From positions 1 through 41,609 of the forward strand of contig CANPFO010000008.1 in NCBI GenBank assembly GCA_947573555.1: a DNA stretch of 41,609 bases. Direction: 5' to 3'. The position numbers were made by a program, and so were the translations under genes. Origin of the DNA: an uncultured Clostridium sp. Lineage in GTDB: Bacteria > Bacillota > Clostridia > TANB77 > CAG-508. Of this stretch, positions 30,384-40,926 are shown one piece after another; within the stretch, counting starts at the first letter, position 1, and each line of letters starts with the position of its first letter. Under the pieces are notes generated by a model, which saw only the letters and a list, made by a program, of their open reading frames with translations, had not been told where the DNA came from and did not search any database.

Positions 30384-31970
30384 ATGTATGAAAGAAGTGC
30401 TATTGTACTAGAAAGATATTTTAACAATATATGTAAATTTGACAAAAAGATAAATCTAAAGACAATTTACAAAGATTATAAAGAAATTACTGAAGAAATA
30501 AGAAATTATCAGACAATAATACAAGAAGAAGATACAATAATTTGTGAATTTGATGAAGCTGCAAATGAAATAAGGACAATACAGCAAGAACAAAAAAAAT
30601 TATATAAAAATAATATAAAACTTGAAGAAGAAAGAAATCAATTATTTGATAATTTAGATGAAAGTGCTTCTAATATAGAAAAAAGATTATTAAAAATAGA
30701 AGAAAATTTAGACAAAAATAATAAGAGATTAATAGTTTTAAGGGAAGGATTTGTAAAAGCAATAACTAAATTTAATGAAAAACAAACAGAAAGAAATAAA
30801 TATTCAAGAAGAAGAAGAGAAGAAGAAGTATGTCATTTACAATTAATGGAGAAAGCTGAAAAAGACTTAAAAGCAATAGAAATATCTGATATAAAAGCTC
30901 TAAAAGAATTTATAAATTCTGATACTGAAGAAGAAAAAGAAGAGATAATAGATATAATGGTAAATAACGGCAGAGATGAAAGAGTACCATTTGACAAGAA
31001 TGTTATAGAAAATGCAGCAAAATATAGAAATCAAATTGCAAAAAAAGAAGCAGAATGCTATGTTACGGTTTATGAAAGAATAAGGAAACTTTTAATAGAA
31101 ATAAATAATGATGATGTTAAATTAGAAAAAAATAATAAAACATTAAGAGATGTAAGTGTAAAACTAGCATTTCTAAAAGCAGAAAAAATGTATATAGTAA
31201 GCTTTTTAGATAATGAGAGAATGACTGCAATAAATGGAGTAAAAGCACATAAAACACTAATGTTAGATGCTTGTGAAAAATTTGAGTTAGATATCCAACA
31301 ATTTAAAAATCTTTATGAATTAATATTAAAAGAGATATCTGGAAAAGCAAGTAAAAAAGCATATATGGAGTTATATAATAAAGAATATCTAAAAAATATA
31401 GAAGAAAAAGAAAAGAATTTTGAAAAAGAAATAAATAATATTAATATAAAAACAGGAACAATTATAAATTCAAATTATTGGAGAACTGAAGAAATAAAAA
31501 ATATATATGAGGTATTCCAAAAAGAAGTAAGTGAAAAATTTAATAAAGATTTATCTGAATTCAAATTAGAAATAGCAGAAGAAATAGAAGAAAATAATCA
31601 AGAACTAGTAGAGTCAGAGGAAAGTGATGATATCTTTGAAAAGAATACTTTGAATGATGTGATTTTTGGAGATCAAGAAGAATATGATGATGATGAATAC
31701 TATGACGATGATTATGATGAAGAGGAATACGAAGAAGAATATGATAGTGACAATGATGAATATGATGACAGTGATGAGTATGACGAAGACGATGACGATG
31801 AAGATGAATATGAAGACGAAGAAGATGATGATGAAAATGATAATGAAGATGAAGAAATAGCAGAAGATATCAAAGAAAAAACTAGTCAAACAAATGAAGT
31901 GATTCTAGACAGTATAGAAAAGAATAAAAAAGGAATATTTAATAAAATATTTAAGGATAAGAGGAAATAA
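30384..31970 (+). CDS. Coiled-coil protein with long acidic D/E/Y-rich C-terminal tract
   Basis: 528-aa ORF with SD aggagg; heptad-like K/E-rich body; EEYDDDEYYDDDYDEEEYEEEYDSDNDEYDDSDEYDEDDDDEDEYEDEEDDDEND tail. Confidence 0.75.
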   Translation: MYERSAIVLERYFNNICKFDKKINLKTIYKDYKEITEEIRNYQTIIQEEDTIICEFDEAANEIRTIQQEQKKLYKNNIKLEEERNQLFDNLDESASNIEKRLLKIEENLDKNNKRLIVLREGFVKAITKFNEKQTERNKYSRRRREEEVCHLQLMEKAEKDLKAIEISDIKALKEFINSDTEEEKEEIIDIMVNNGRDERVPFDKNVIENAAKYRNQIAKKEAECYVTVYERIRKLLIEINNDDVKLEKNNKTLRDVSVKLAFLKAEKMYIVSFLDNERMTAINGVKAHKTLMLDACEKFELDIQQFKNLYELILKEISGKASKKAYMELYNKEYLKNIEEKEKNFEKEINNINIKTGTIINSNYWRTEEIKNIYEVFQKEVSEKFNKDLSEFKLEIAEEIEENNQELVESEESDDIFEKNTLNDVIFGDQEEYDDDEYYDDDYDEEEYEEEYDSDNDEYDDSDEYDEDDDDEDEYEDEEDDDENDNEDEEIAEDIKEKTSQTNEVILDSIEKNKKGIFNKIFKDKRK

Positions 31971-31974
31971 AAAG

Positions 31975-32010
31975 AAAAGTCTAATTAACATAATAATTAG
32001 ACTTTTTTAA
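31975..32010 (+). terminator. Intrinsic terminator
   Basis: AAGTCTAATTA-ACATAA-TAATTAGACTTTTTT. Confidence 0.8.
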
Positions 32011-32081
32011 TTAATTTACTTGAAAAATTATATGAAACAATGTAAAATAGATAAGTAAATTATTAAAAAGGAAAGATAAAA

Positions 32082-32639
32082 ATGTATTTAATAGTAGGAT
32101 TAGGAAATCCAGAAAAAGAGTATGCAAATACAAGACATAATATGGGATTCAATGCAATAAATGAAATTGCAAGAAAAAATAATATAAATATAATAAAAGA
32201 AAAATTCAAAGGATTGTATGAAATTACAACAATTCAAAGTGAAAAGTCAATATTATTAAAACCACAAACATATATGAATTTAAGTGGACAATCAATAAAA
32301 GAGATAGTTAATTTTTATAATATAGAAACAAACAAAATAATAGTAATTTATGATGATATAGACATAGAAAAAGGGAGTATAAAATTAAGAAAAAAAGGTG
32401 GACCTGGAACACATAATGGAATGAAGTCAGTAATTCAAGAGCTTGGGACAAATGAATTTATAAGAGTAAGAATTGGAATAGGCCAACCTAAGTACAAGAA
32501 CGATATGATAAATTATGTAATAGGAAAAATATCAGAAGAAGAACAAAATGAATTGCAAGAAGGAGTAAAAAAAGCAGCAGAAGCAGTAGAAGAAATAATA
32601 AGAAATGGAATAGATATAGCAATGAACAAATTTAATTAA
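32082..32639 (+). CDS. pth: Peptidyl-tRNA hydrolase
   Basis: LIVGLGNPEKEYANTRHNMGF, KPQTYMNLSG, GGPGTHNGMKS. Confidence 0.97.
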   Translation: MYLIVGLGNPEKEYANTRHNMGFNAINEIARKNNINIIKEKFKGLYEITTIQSEKSILLKPQTYMNLSGQSIKEIVNFYNIETNKIIVIYDDIDIEKGSIKLRKKGGPGTHNGMKSVIQELGTNEFIRVRIGIGQPKYKNDMINYVIGKISEEEQNELQEGVKKAAEAVEEIIRNGIDIAMNKFN

Positions 32640-32644
32640 AGGGG

Positions 32645-33811
32645 ATGTGCAAAGTGGTAGAGATATTTGTTAGCAAAAATGAAATAGCATTATTAGAAAA
32701 TGGAAAATTATCAGAATATTATATAGATGAAAAAAACTTAAATAGAAAAGAAGGAAACATTTATATAGGTGTTATAAAAGATATAATAAAAGGAATGCAG
32801 GCAGCATTTGTAGATATTGGAACTGAAAAAAATAGTTTTATTCATCTAAAAGACATCCTAAAAAAGGTAGATGAAAGCAAAGTAAAAATAGAAGAAAATG
32901 TAGACATAAATAATATAGCAAAACCAAATCAGAAATTATTAGTACAAGTAAAAAAAGATAGTAACCTTCAAAAAGGAGCAAGAGTATCAACACATATAAA
33001 CTTACCAAGTAGATATATAGTATTGATGCCAAACACAGATATAATAACAGTATCACAAAAAATTGAAGATAAAAAAGAACAAGAAAGATTAAGGAACATA
33101 GTAAAAGAAAACTTAAGCAAGGGAAATGGAGCTGTAATTAGAACGTCAGCAGTTGGAAAAGAAAAAGAATTAATTGAAGATATAAAAAATATTGAAAACA
33201 AATGGAATGATATACAAAAATCGATAGAAAATTATAATACATCAAAGCCAAAATTAGTTGCAGAAGCTGAAGATATACTTGAAAAAATGATAATAGATTT
33301 ACCAGACAATTCAATAAAAAAAATAGTAATAAGTGATAAAAACAAATATCAAAAAATAGTAGAATTTAAAGAAAAATATAATTATCTAAAAGAAACAGAA
33401 ATACAATTAAAACAAAATGAAGATATTTTAGGAATATATGACATAAAAAAAGAAATATCAAAAATAGAAAATAGAAAAGTTTGGCTAAAATGTGGTGGAT
33501 TTATAACAATAGACAAAACAGAAGCACTAACTGCAATTGATGTAAACACAGGGAAATATACAGGAAATAAAGATGCTGAACAAACTATATATAAGGTAAA
33601 TGAAGAAGCAACAATAGAAATAGCAAAACAATTAAAACTAAGAAATATAGGTGGAATAATCGTTATTGACTATATTGATATGAAAAATGAGGAAAATAAA
33701 AAGAATATACAAAATTTATTAGAAGAGAACTTGAAAAAAGATAGAGCGAAAACACAAGTAGAAGGATTTACAAAATTAGACTTAATGGAAATGACAAGAA
33801 AACATATATAA
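32645..33811 (+). CDS. rng: Ribonuclease E/G family protein
   Basis: IYIGVIKDIIKGMQAAFVDIGTEKNSFIHLKD S1 domain; GGFITIDKTEALTAIDVNTGKYTG; GGIIVIDYIDM; start could also be GTG at 32655. Confidence 0.9.
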   Translation: MCKVVEIFVSKNEIALLENGKLSEYYIDEKNLNRKEGNIYIGVIKDIIKGMQAAFVDIGTEKNSFIHLKDILKKVDESKVKIEENVDINNIAKPNQKLLVQVKKDSNLQKGARVSTHINLPSRYIVLMPNTDIITVSQKIEDKKEQERLRNIVKENLSKGNGAVIRTSAVGKEKELIEDIKNIENKWNDIQKSIENYNTSKPKLVAEAEDILEKMIIDLPDNSIKKIVISDKNKYQKIVEFKEKYNYLKETEIQLKQNEDILGIYDIKKEISKIENRKVWLKCGGFITIDKTEALTAIDVNTGKYTGNKDAEQTIYKVNEEATIEIAKQLKLRNIGGIIVIDYIDMKNEENKKNIQNLLEENLKKDRAKTQVEGFTKLDLMEMTRKHI

Positions 33812-33821
33812 GGAGTAAAAA

Positions 33822-35183
33822 ATGAATGTAGGTTTTATATCATTAGGATGTAGCAAAAATTTAATAGATACAGAAATAGCAATAGGAATGTTCAAAAAAA
33901 ATAATTATAAAATAGTAAATAAATCAGAAGATGCTGATATTTTAGTAGTAAATACTTGCGGATTTATAGAATCTGCTAAAGAAGAAGCAATTAATACCAT
34001 TTTAGAAATGGCAGAATACAAGAAAAAAAGATGCAAATATCTAATTGTTATTGGATGCTTAGTACAAAGATATTATGAAGATTTAATAAAGTTACTTCCA
34101 GAAGTTGATTTATTTATAAAAATAGACGAATATAGTAGCTTATGGAAAAAAATAGAAGACTTAATAAAAAGAGATATAGTAGAAAAATCAAAAAATAAAG
34201 CAATAAAAAAAGTTTCTGAGATAAAACCACTTCCAATGCCAAAATATAATGAATTTATGGAAAGAATAGTTACAACAGGAGAAAATTATGCATATTTAAA
34301 GATAGGAGAAGGATGTAGCAACTATTGCACATATTGTGCAATTCCATATATTAGAGGCTCATTTATAAGCAGAAAAATGGAAGAAATATTACAAGAAGCA
34401 AAAATGCTATCTGAAAAAGGAATTAAAGAATTAATAGTAATAGCACAAGATACAACAAAATATGGAATAGATATATATGGAGAAAGTAAGCTTGCAGAAC
34501 TATTAGAGAAGTTAAGTAAAATAAAAGGCATAGAATGGATAAGATTTTTATATTCATATCCAGAAGGAATAACAGAACAATTAATAGAAACAGTTGCTAA
34601 AAATAAGAAAATAGCAAAATATTTCGATATACCAATACAACACATATCAAATTCAATATTGAAAAGAATGAATAGAAAAACAAGTAAAGAAAATATTCAA
34701 CATATAATTAATAAAATAAGAGAACGAATACCAGAAGTTACATTAAGAACAAGTTTAATAGTAGGGTTTCCAGGAGAAACAAAAGAAAACTTTGAAGAAT
34801 TATTAGATTTTGTAAAAGAAACCAAATTTGACAAATTAGGAACATTTATGTACTCAAAAGAAGAAGGAACACCAGCTGCAAAGCTTCCAGAACAAGTACA
34901 TAAAAATACAAAAAAGGCAAGATATAATAGAATAATGCAAGAACAATTGAAAATATCTAATTGTAATTTAAAAAGTAAAATAGGAAAATCATATGAAGTT
35001 TTAATTGAAAACATTTCATTTGATGGAAAATACTTAATAGGAAGAACAATGCAAGATGTTCCAGAGGAAGATGGATTGGTATATATAAAAAACAAAAATT
35101 ATAACATAGACGATATGTTAAATAAATTTGTAAAGTGCAAAATTGAAGACGTTAGCAACTATGATTTAATTGCTTCAATATAA
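33822..35183 (+). CDS. rimO: Ribosomal protein S12 methylthiotransferase
   Basis: GFISLGCSKNLIDTE, NTCGFIESAKEEAI, GCSNYCTYCAIPYIRGSFISR. Confidence 0.96.
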   Translation: MNVGFISLGCSKNLIDTEIAIGMFKKNNYKIVNKSEDADILVVNTCGFIESAKEEAINTILEMAEYKKKRCKYLIVIGCLVQRYYEDLIKLLPEVDLFIKIDEYSSLWKKIEDLIKRDIVEKSKNKAIKKVSEIKPLPMPKYNEFMERIVTTGENYAYLKIGEGCSNYCTYCAIPYIRGSFISRKMEEILQEAKMLSEKGIKELIVIAQDTTKYGIDIYGESKLAELLEKLSKIKGIEWIRFLYSYPEGITEQLIETVAKNKKIAKYFDIPIQHISNSILKRMNRKTSKENIQHIINKIRERIPEVTLRTSLIVGFPGETKENFEELLDFVKETKFDKLGTFMYSKEEGTPAAKLPEQVHKNTKKARYNRIMQEQLKISNCNLKSKIGKSYEVLIENISFDGKYLIGRTMQDVPEEDGLVYIKNKNYNIDDMLNKFVKCKIEDVSNYDLIASI

Positions 35184-35209
35184 AAATAAATCAAAAGAAG
35201 GAATTTTAA

Positions 35210-36313
35210 ATGCAAAAACAAGACATAGACATAATAACAAATGTAATACTAAATAATGAATACAAATTACATGAAAATGAAGAAGAAAATAAAAAAAATA
35301 CAATAAATAAATCTACACAAGAAAAAGGTAAACATAAAAAGAAAAAGAAAAAAAGCATAAAACGAAAACTGCTAATAGTAGTAGAAATATTAATAACTTT
35401 AATAATACTAGGAATAATATTTATAGTTCTATTTTTCAAAACTCCATTATTTCAAAAATATAAAGAAATATGGGTAGAAACAGCAATGTCAACAATGAAT
35501 CATCAGTATTTAGCAACTTGGTTTTTAAGTGATGAAGAAATAAAAGAAATTTTAGATAGTTTAAAAGTAGAGAATAAAGAAGATTCAAATTTAAATGAAA
35601 TAACAATTGTGGTACCAATAGAGGAAAAGAAAAAAGAGATAACAGTAGAAAAAATAACTGGTAAAAATTATGTTGGACATGTAATGATAATTCCAGATGC
35701 TTCAAAAGTAAAATTAGTAGATACTAGAAAAGATTATTCAGGAACTCAATTAAGTGAAACAGTAAAAAAACATAATGCAATAGCTGGAATAAATGCAGGT
35801 GGATTTACAGATGATGGTGGCGTTGGAAAGGGAAATTTACTTTGCAAAGCGACTATAATTAATAAGAAATTACTATATGGATACAAAAATACAAAATATA
35901 GCTTAATTGGATTGGATAGTGATAAAAAATTAGTTTTAGGAAAATACACATATCAAGAAGCAATGAATATAGGAATAGAATCTGCTGTAGAATTTGGACC
36001 ATATTTAATTGTAAATGGGAAAAATCAAATAACAAATGCTAATTCTGGAGGAATACACCCAAGAACAGCAATTGGTCAAAGAAAAGATGGAACATTTATA
36101 TTTGTTGTAATTGATGGAAGAAGACCAGGATATAGTATAGGCACAAATTTATTAGAACTTCAAAACATATTTAATAGATATGATGCATATAATGCTGCAA
36201 ACTTAGATGGAGGCTCATCTTCTACAATGTGCTATAATGGAAAAGTTATTAATAGGACCTCAACTCCAATTGGAGAAAGATACTTGCCAAATGCATTCAT
36301 AGTTGAAAAATAG
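35210..36313 (+). CDS. Phosphodiester glycosidase (NAGPA-like) family protein, membrane anchored
   Basis: AIAGINAGGFTDDGG, HPRTAIGQRKDGTFIFVVIDGRRPGYSIGTNLLEL, NLDGGSSSTM; N-terminal Lys-rich region plus TM helix. Confidence 0.88.
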   Translation: MQKQDIDIITNVILNNEYKLHENEEENKKNTINKSTQEKGKHKKKKKKSIKRKLLIVVEILITLIILGIIFIVLFFKTPLFQKYKEIWVETAMSTMNHQYLATWFLSDEEIKEILDSLKVENKEDSNLNEITIVVPIEEKKKEITVEKITGKNYVGHVMIIPDASKVKLVDTRKDYSGTQLSETVKKHNAIAGINAGGFTDDGGVGKGNLLCKATIINKKLLYGYKNTKYSLIGLDSDKKLVLGKYTYQEAMNIGIESAVEFGPYLIVNGKNQITNANSGGIHPRTAIGQRKDGTFIFVVIDGRRPGYSIGTNLLELQNIFNRYDAYNAANLDGGSSSTMCYNGKVINRTSTPIGERYLPNAFIVEK

Positions 36314-36357
36314 TTATTTTAACAAAATCTGTTAAGTTAAGAAAGAATGAGGGAAAG

Positions 36358-36714
36358 ATGAAAAAATTCATTAAAAGCTTTATGTATGCAACACAAGGGA
36401 TAATATCGGGAATTAAGGCTGAACAAAATATGAAAATACATATAATAATAGTATTGCTAGTAGTAATTTTTGGAGTAATACTAAAAATAAGTAGAATAGA
36501 GTGGATAATATGTATCAGCTTATTTGCACTTGTTATATCATTAGAATTGATGAATACAGCAATAGAAAAAACAGTAGATTTAATAACATTAGAAAAAAAT
36601 CAAATTGCAAAAATTGCAAAAGATACTGCTGCTGGAGCTGTTTTAGTAGCGGCTATATTTTCTGCAATCATTGGATTAATAATATTTATACCTAAAATAG
36701 TAGATATTATCTAA
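36358..36714 (+). CDS. dgkA: Diacylglycerol/undecaprenol kinase
   Basis: AEQNMKIHIIIVLLVV, SLELMNTAIEKTVDL, AKDTAAGAVLVAAI. Confidence 0.93.
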   Translation: MKKFIKSFMYATQGIISGIKAEQNMKIHIIIVLLVVIFGVILKISRIEWIICISLFALVISLELMNTAIEKTVDLITLEKNQIAKIAKDTAAGAVLVAAIFSAIIGLIIFIPKIVDII

Positions 36715-36783
36715 AATTTATAATATATATTATAAAAGAATAATAAAAAAAATATAGTAAAATATAATTAGTAGGAGAATAAT

Positions 36784-37647
36784 ATGTATGATGTTATTAT
36801 CATAGGTGCTGGCCCAGCAGGAATATCTGCAAGCCTATATACTAAAAGAGCAAATTTAAAAACATTAGTAATATATAAAGAAGAATCAGCATTAGAAAAA
36901 GCTAAAAAAATTGAAAACTATTATGGATTTGAAAATGGCATAAATGGAAAAGAGCTATATAAAGCAGGAATTAATCAAGCAAAAAAATTAGGAATTGAAA
37001 CATTACAAGCAGAAGTAACAAATATACAAATAGAAACAAACGACAATGATTATCTATTTAAAATTAGTACATTAAATGATATATTTTATGCTAAGAATGT
37101 AGTATTAGCAACTGGAAACAAAAAAAATAAACCTAATATATTAAATTTAGATAAATATGAAGGAAAAGGAATAAGTTATTGTGCAATATGTGATGGATTT
37201 TTCTATAAAAATAAAGAAGTTTCTGTAATTGGAAATGGTGACTATGCAGTATCAGAAGCAATGGACTTGCAAAATATTGCAAAAACAGTTACAATAATAA
37301 CAAATGGCCAACAAATTCCTCAATATAGAGCTGAAAATGTAAATATTTTAGAAAAACAAGTAGAAAAAATAGATGGAGAAGATAAAGTAGAAAAAATTGT
37401 ATTTAAAGATAAAACAAAAATAAAAGTAGATGGAATATTTATAGCATATGGAGTTGCAGGAAGCACAGAATTTGCTAAGAAATTAGGTGCTAAAGTAGAA
37501 AACGACAAAATTGTAGTTAATGAAAATATGGAAACTACAATAAAAGGTTTATATGCTTGTGGAGATTGCACAGGAGGATTATATCAAATTTCAAAAGCAG
37601 TTTATGAAGGAACAAAGGCAGGCTTACAAATAATAAAAAGGAGGTAA
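36784..37647 (+). CDS. trxB: Thioredoxin reductase
   Basis: IIIGAGPAGISASLYTKRA, CAICDGFFYKNKEVSVIGNGDYAVSEAM, GLYACGDCTGG. Confidence 0.93.
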   Translation: MYDVIIIGAGPAGISASLYTKRANLKTLVIYKEESALEKAKKIENYYGFENGINGKELYKAGINQAKKLGIETLQAEVTNIQIETNDNDYLFKISTLNDIFYAKNVVLATGNKKNKPNILNLDKYEGKGISYCAICDGFFYKNKEVSVIGNGDYAVSEAMDLQNIAKTVTIITNGQQIPQYRAENVNILEKQVEKIDGEDKVEKIVFKDKTKIKVDGIFIAYGVAGSTEFAKKLGAKVENDKIVVNENMETTIKGLYACGDCTGGLYQISKAVYEGTKAGLQIIKRR

Positions 37648-37651
37648 TATT

Positions 37652-37957
37652 ATGGAACTAAAATTAAGTTCAGAAAATTTTCAAGAAGAGGTTTTAAATT
37701 CAAATCTACCAGTATTAGTAGACTTTTATGCAGACTGGTGTGGACCTTGCAAAATGATGGCACCCATTGTAGAAAAAATAGCAGAAGAGCTAGAAGGAAA
37801 AGCTAAAGTAGGAAAGGTAAATGTTGACCAAAATCAAGATTTAGCAATAAAATACAATATCATGAGTATTCCTACAATAATAATATTTAAAAATGGAGAA
37901 GAAAGCAGAAGAATTGTTGGAGTTAGAGATAAAGAAGAATTATTAAAAGCATTTTAA
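37652..37957 (+). CDS. trxA: Thioredoxin
   Basis: VDFYADWCGPCKMMAPIVEKIA. Confidence 0.97.
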   Translation: MELKLSSENFQEEVLNSNLPVLVDFYADWCGPCKMMAPIVEKIAEELEGKAKVGKVNVDQNQDLAIKYNIMSIPTIIIFKNGEESRRIVGVRDKEELLKAF

Positions 37958-37958
37958 G

Positions 37959-38036
37959 AGTTACTGATAAGCCCCTAAAGCTATTAAATTAGCAGCATCG
38001 AATGTCATCTATACAAATTACGCTAACTAGTAACTT
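37959..38036. repeat. Nested inverted repeat / possible RNA structure between trxA and the PBP gene
   Basis: AGTTACT (37959-37965) with AGTAACT (38029-38035); TTAGC with GCTAA inside. Confidence 0.4.
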
Positions 38037-38062
38037 CTAAAATAAGAATTTAGGAGATTATA

Positions 38063-40114
38063 ATGAAAAATAAAAAAATTTTAATAGGAATTGTAATAAC
38101 AGTAATAGCATTATTAGCAATAATATCAATAATTTTAGTTAAAAATAAAAATGATGAAAATATGATAAAGCAATCATTTTCATCATTTATATCATTAATA
38201 GAAGAACAAAAATATGAAGATATGTATAATATGATTTCACAATCTTCAAAAGAACAAATATCAAAAGATGATTTCATAAAAAGAAACAAGAATATTTATG
38301 AAGGAATTGATGCATTTAATATAAATGTAGAAATTATAAATATTGAAAAAGAAAATGAAATTATAAAAGTAAAATATAATGAAAAAATGTCAACATCTGC
38401 TGGAGACATACAATTTTCAAATACAGCAAAATTAGTAAAAGAAGACAAAAACTATAAAATTAGATGGTCTTCAAGTATTATATTTCCAGAATTAGGAAAT
38501 ACAGATAAAGTTAGAATATCAAGTATAGAAGCACAAAGAGGTGCTATATTAGATAGAAATGGTGAAACATTAGCATTTAATGGCACTATTTCAACAGTTG
38601 GAATTGTTCCTGGAAAACTAGTAAATAGTAAAGAAGAAAATATTGCTAAAATAGCAGAATTAACAGGAGTTTCAACTGAATACATAAATACACAAATTAC
38701 AGCATCATATGTAAAAGAAGACACTTTTGTTCCTATAAAAAAAGTTTCTAACAACGACCAAGAACTAAAAGAAAAATTACTACAAATATCAGGAATTATG
38801 ATAAATAGTACAAAATCTAGAGTTTATTCATTAGGAGAAGAAGCGGCCCATCTAATAGGATATGTTCAGCCAATAAATTCAGAAGAATTGAAAGAAAACG
38901 CTGGGAAAGGATATAACTCAGACAGTTTAATAGGAAAATCAGGACTAGAACTTGCATATGAAGAAACTTTAAGAGGAATAGATGGAAAAGAAATATATAT
39001 AGTAGATGAAAATGGAAATAGATTAAAAACACTAGCAAAGCAAGACAAAAAAGATGGAACTGATGTAAAAATAACAATAAATAGTGACATTCAAAAACAA
39101 TTATATAATCAAATGAAAGAAGATAAAGGATTATTTGTAGTAATGGAACCTAAAACAGGAGAACTATTAGCCTGTGTAAGCACACCATCATATGACTCAA
39201 ATGATTTTATATTAGGACTAACAAATTCACAATGGCAAGAATTAAATAATGACTCAAGAAAACCATTATATAATAGATTTTTACAAAGTTATTGCCCAGG
39301 CTCAACATTTAAAGCCATTACTGCAGGAATAGGCTTAACCACTGGAAAAATAACATCAGACACAACATTTTCATACACTGGAACAAGTTGGCAAAAAGAT
39401 AAAAGTTGGAAAAATGATTATATAACAACACTAACAGCATATAGTGGAGCAAAAAACATAAAAAATGCTGTAATTCATTCAGACAATATATTTTTTGCAC
39501 AAGCAGCAATGCAAATTGGGAAAAATATATTTTGTGAGAATTTAGACAAATTAGGATTTAATGAACAAATAGAATTTCCATTAACATTAAAAAAATCACA
39601 ATATTCCTCAGACAAAAATAAAGCTATGGAAACAGAAAAGAAATTAGCTGACTCAGGATATGGACAAGGAGACATTCTAATAAATCCAATACATATGGCA
39701 TCAATATATTCAGCATTTGCTAATGATGGGAATATGGTAAAACCATATATTGAATATAAGGAAATACCAAAAACAGAATATTTAAAAGAGCAAGTATTTA
39801 CTAAAGAAGCAGCAAACACAGTAAAACAAGCATTAATACAAGTAATAGAAAATCCAGAAGGAACAGCAAGTGACATGAAAATAAATGGAATTACTATTGC
39901 AGGAAAAACAGGAACAGCAGAATTAAAAAATTCAATAGATGACAAAGACAGTGGAACTTTAGGATGGTTTAACTGCTTTACCATAGATAATTCGTCTAAT
40001 AGTTTATATGGGAGTGATATATTAATTATAAGCATGGTAGAAAACACTCAAAACAATAGAGATGGAGGAAGCCATTATCTAATAAAGAAAATCAGAACAT
40101 TATTCAACAAGTGA
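38063..40114 (+). CDS. Penicillin-binding transpeptidase with MecA-type N-terminal (NTF2-like) domain
   Basis: RGAILDRNGETLAFNG, YCPGSTFKAIT (SxxK), HSDNIFFAQA (SxN), GKTGTAEL (KTG). Confidence 0.92.
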   Translation: MKNKKILIGIVITVIALLAIISIILVKNKNDENMIKQSFSSFISLIEEQKYEDMYNMISQSSKEQISKDDFIKRNKNIYEGIDAFNINVEIINIEKENEIIKVKYNEKMSTSAGDIQFSNTAKLVKEDKNYKIRWSSSIIFPELGNTDKVRISSIEAQRGAILDRNGETLAFNGTISTVGIVPGKLVNSKEENIAKIAELTGVSTEYINTQITASYVKEDTFVPIKKVSNNDQELKEKLLQISGIMINSTKSRVYSLGEEAAHLIGYVQPINSEELKENAGKGYNSDSLIGKSGLELAYEETLRGIDGKEIYIVDENGNRLKTLAKQDKKDGTDVKITINSDIQKQLYNQMKEDKGLFVVMEPKTGELLACVSTPSYDSNDFILGLTNSQWQELNNDSRKPLYNRFLQSYCPGSTFKAITAGIGLTTGKITSDTTFSYTGTSWQKDKSWKNDYITTLTAYSGAKNIKNAVIHSDNIFFAQAAMQIGKNIFCENLDKLGFNEQIEFPLTLKKSQYSSDKNKAMETEKKLADSGYGQGDILINPIHMASIYSAFANDGNMVKPYIEYKEIPKTEYLKEQVFTKEAANTVKQALIQVIENPEGTASDMKINGITIAGKTGTAELKNSIDDKDSGTLGWFNCFTIDNSSNSLYGSDILIISMVENTQNNRDGGSHYLIKKIRTLFNK

Positions 40115-40240
40115 GACAAAAGGGACAGGTATTGTTTGTCTCACATTTTTGTTAGTTATTGTCGAAATTTTATACTTTTACAGATTATGACATATTTTGA
40201 CATTTATGTGAGACAAACAATACCTGTCCCTTTTGTCTCA
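40112..40240. repeat. REP/BIME-like element, TGAGACA family copy D
   Basis: TGAGACAAAAGGGACAGGTATTGTTTGTCTCA (40112-40143) perfectly inverted at 40209-40240; inner GTCGAAATTT...TGACA. Confidence 0.92.
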
Positions 40241-40253
40241 AAGGAAGGGAATT

Positions 40254-40922
40254 ATGAAAAAAATATTATTAGTAGAAGATAATGAAACAATTATTATGGG
40301 ATTAAAATATTCATTAGAGCAAGAGAGTTTTCAAATAATACCTAGTAAAACTAAAAAAGAGGCAGAGGAAATATTAAAAATAGAAAAAATAGATTTAGTA
40401 TTGTTAGATGTTACGTTACCAGATGGTAATGGTTTTGATATTTGTAAAATTATTAAAGCGAAAATGGATATTCCTGTAATATTTTTAACAGCACAGGATG
40501 AGGAGACAAGTGTTGTTATTGGATTAGATTTAGGTGCTGACGATTATGTAGTAAAACCTTTTAGGACTAAAGAGTTAATATCTAGGATAAATTCTGTTTT
40601 AAGGAGATATGATAAAAGCATAGAAAAGTCTAATATAATTCAATATAAGGATATAAAAATAGATGTAAATATAGCTAAAGTTTACAAAGATAATGAAGAA
40701 ATTATATTTACAAGTTTAGAATATAGAATATTATTAATGTTGTTTTCTAATCAAAATAAATTAATTACAAGAGAACAATTACTTGATAAAATATGGGATG
40801 TTGCTGGTAATTTTGTTAATGATAATACACTTACAGTTTATATTAAAAGAATAAGAGAAAAATTAGGAAATGAAGAGATAATTAAAACAGTTAGAGGTTT
40901 AGGGTATAGGATAGGAGATTAA
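40254..40922 (+). CDS. OmpR/PhoB-family response regulator
   Basis: MKKILLVEDNETI, LVLLDVTLPDGNGFDI, GADDYVVKPF, winged-helix C-terminus; ATG 40254 after aaggaaggg. Confidence 0.95.
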   Translation: MKKILLVEDNETIIMGLKYSLEQESFQIIPSKTKKEAEEILKIEKIDLVLLDVTLPDGNGFDICKIIKAKMDIPVIFLTAQDEETSVVIGLDLGADDYVVKPFRTKELISRINSVLRRYDKSIEKSNIIQYKDIKIDVNIAKVYKDNEEIIFTSLEYRILLMLFSNQNKLITREQLLDKIWDVAGNFVNDNTLTVYIKRIREKLGNEEIIKTVRGLGYRIGD

Positions 40923-40926
40923 ATTA

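Noticed and set aside
31614-31889. Reverse 91-aa Ile/Phe ORF and forward 64-aa Met/Lys ORF over the acidic tract
   Set aside because: Frame shadows of the GAT/GAA repeat encoding the D/E/Y tail.
37959-38036. tRNA gene between trxA and PBP
   Set aside because: No T-loop GGTTCGAATCC-like box, no cloverleaf pairing or acceptor stem.
39475-40047. 190-aa reverse ORF
   Set aside because: Antisense to the penicillin-binding protein transpeptidase domain; no independent support.
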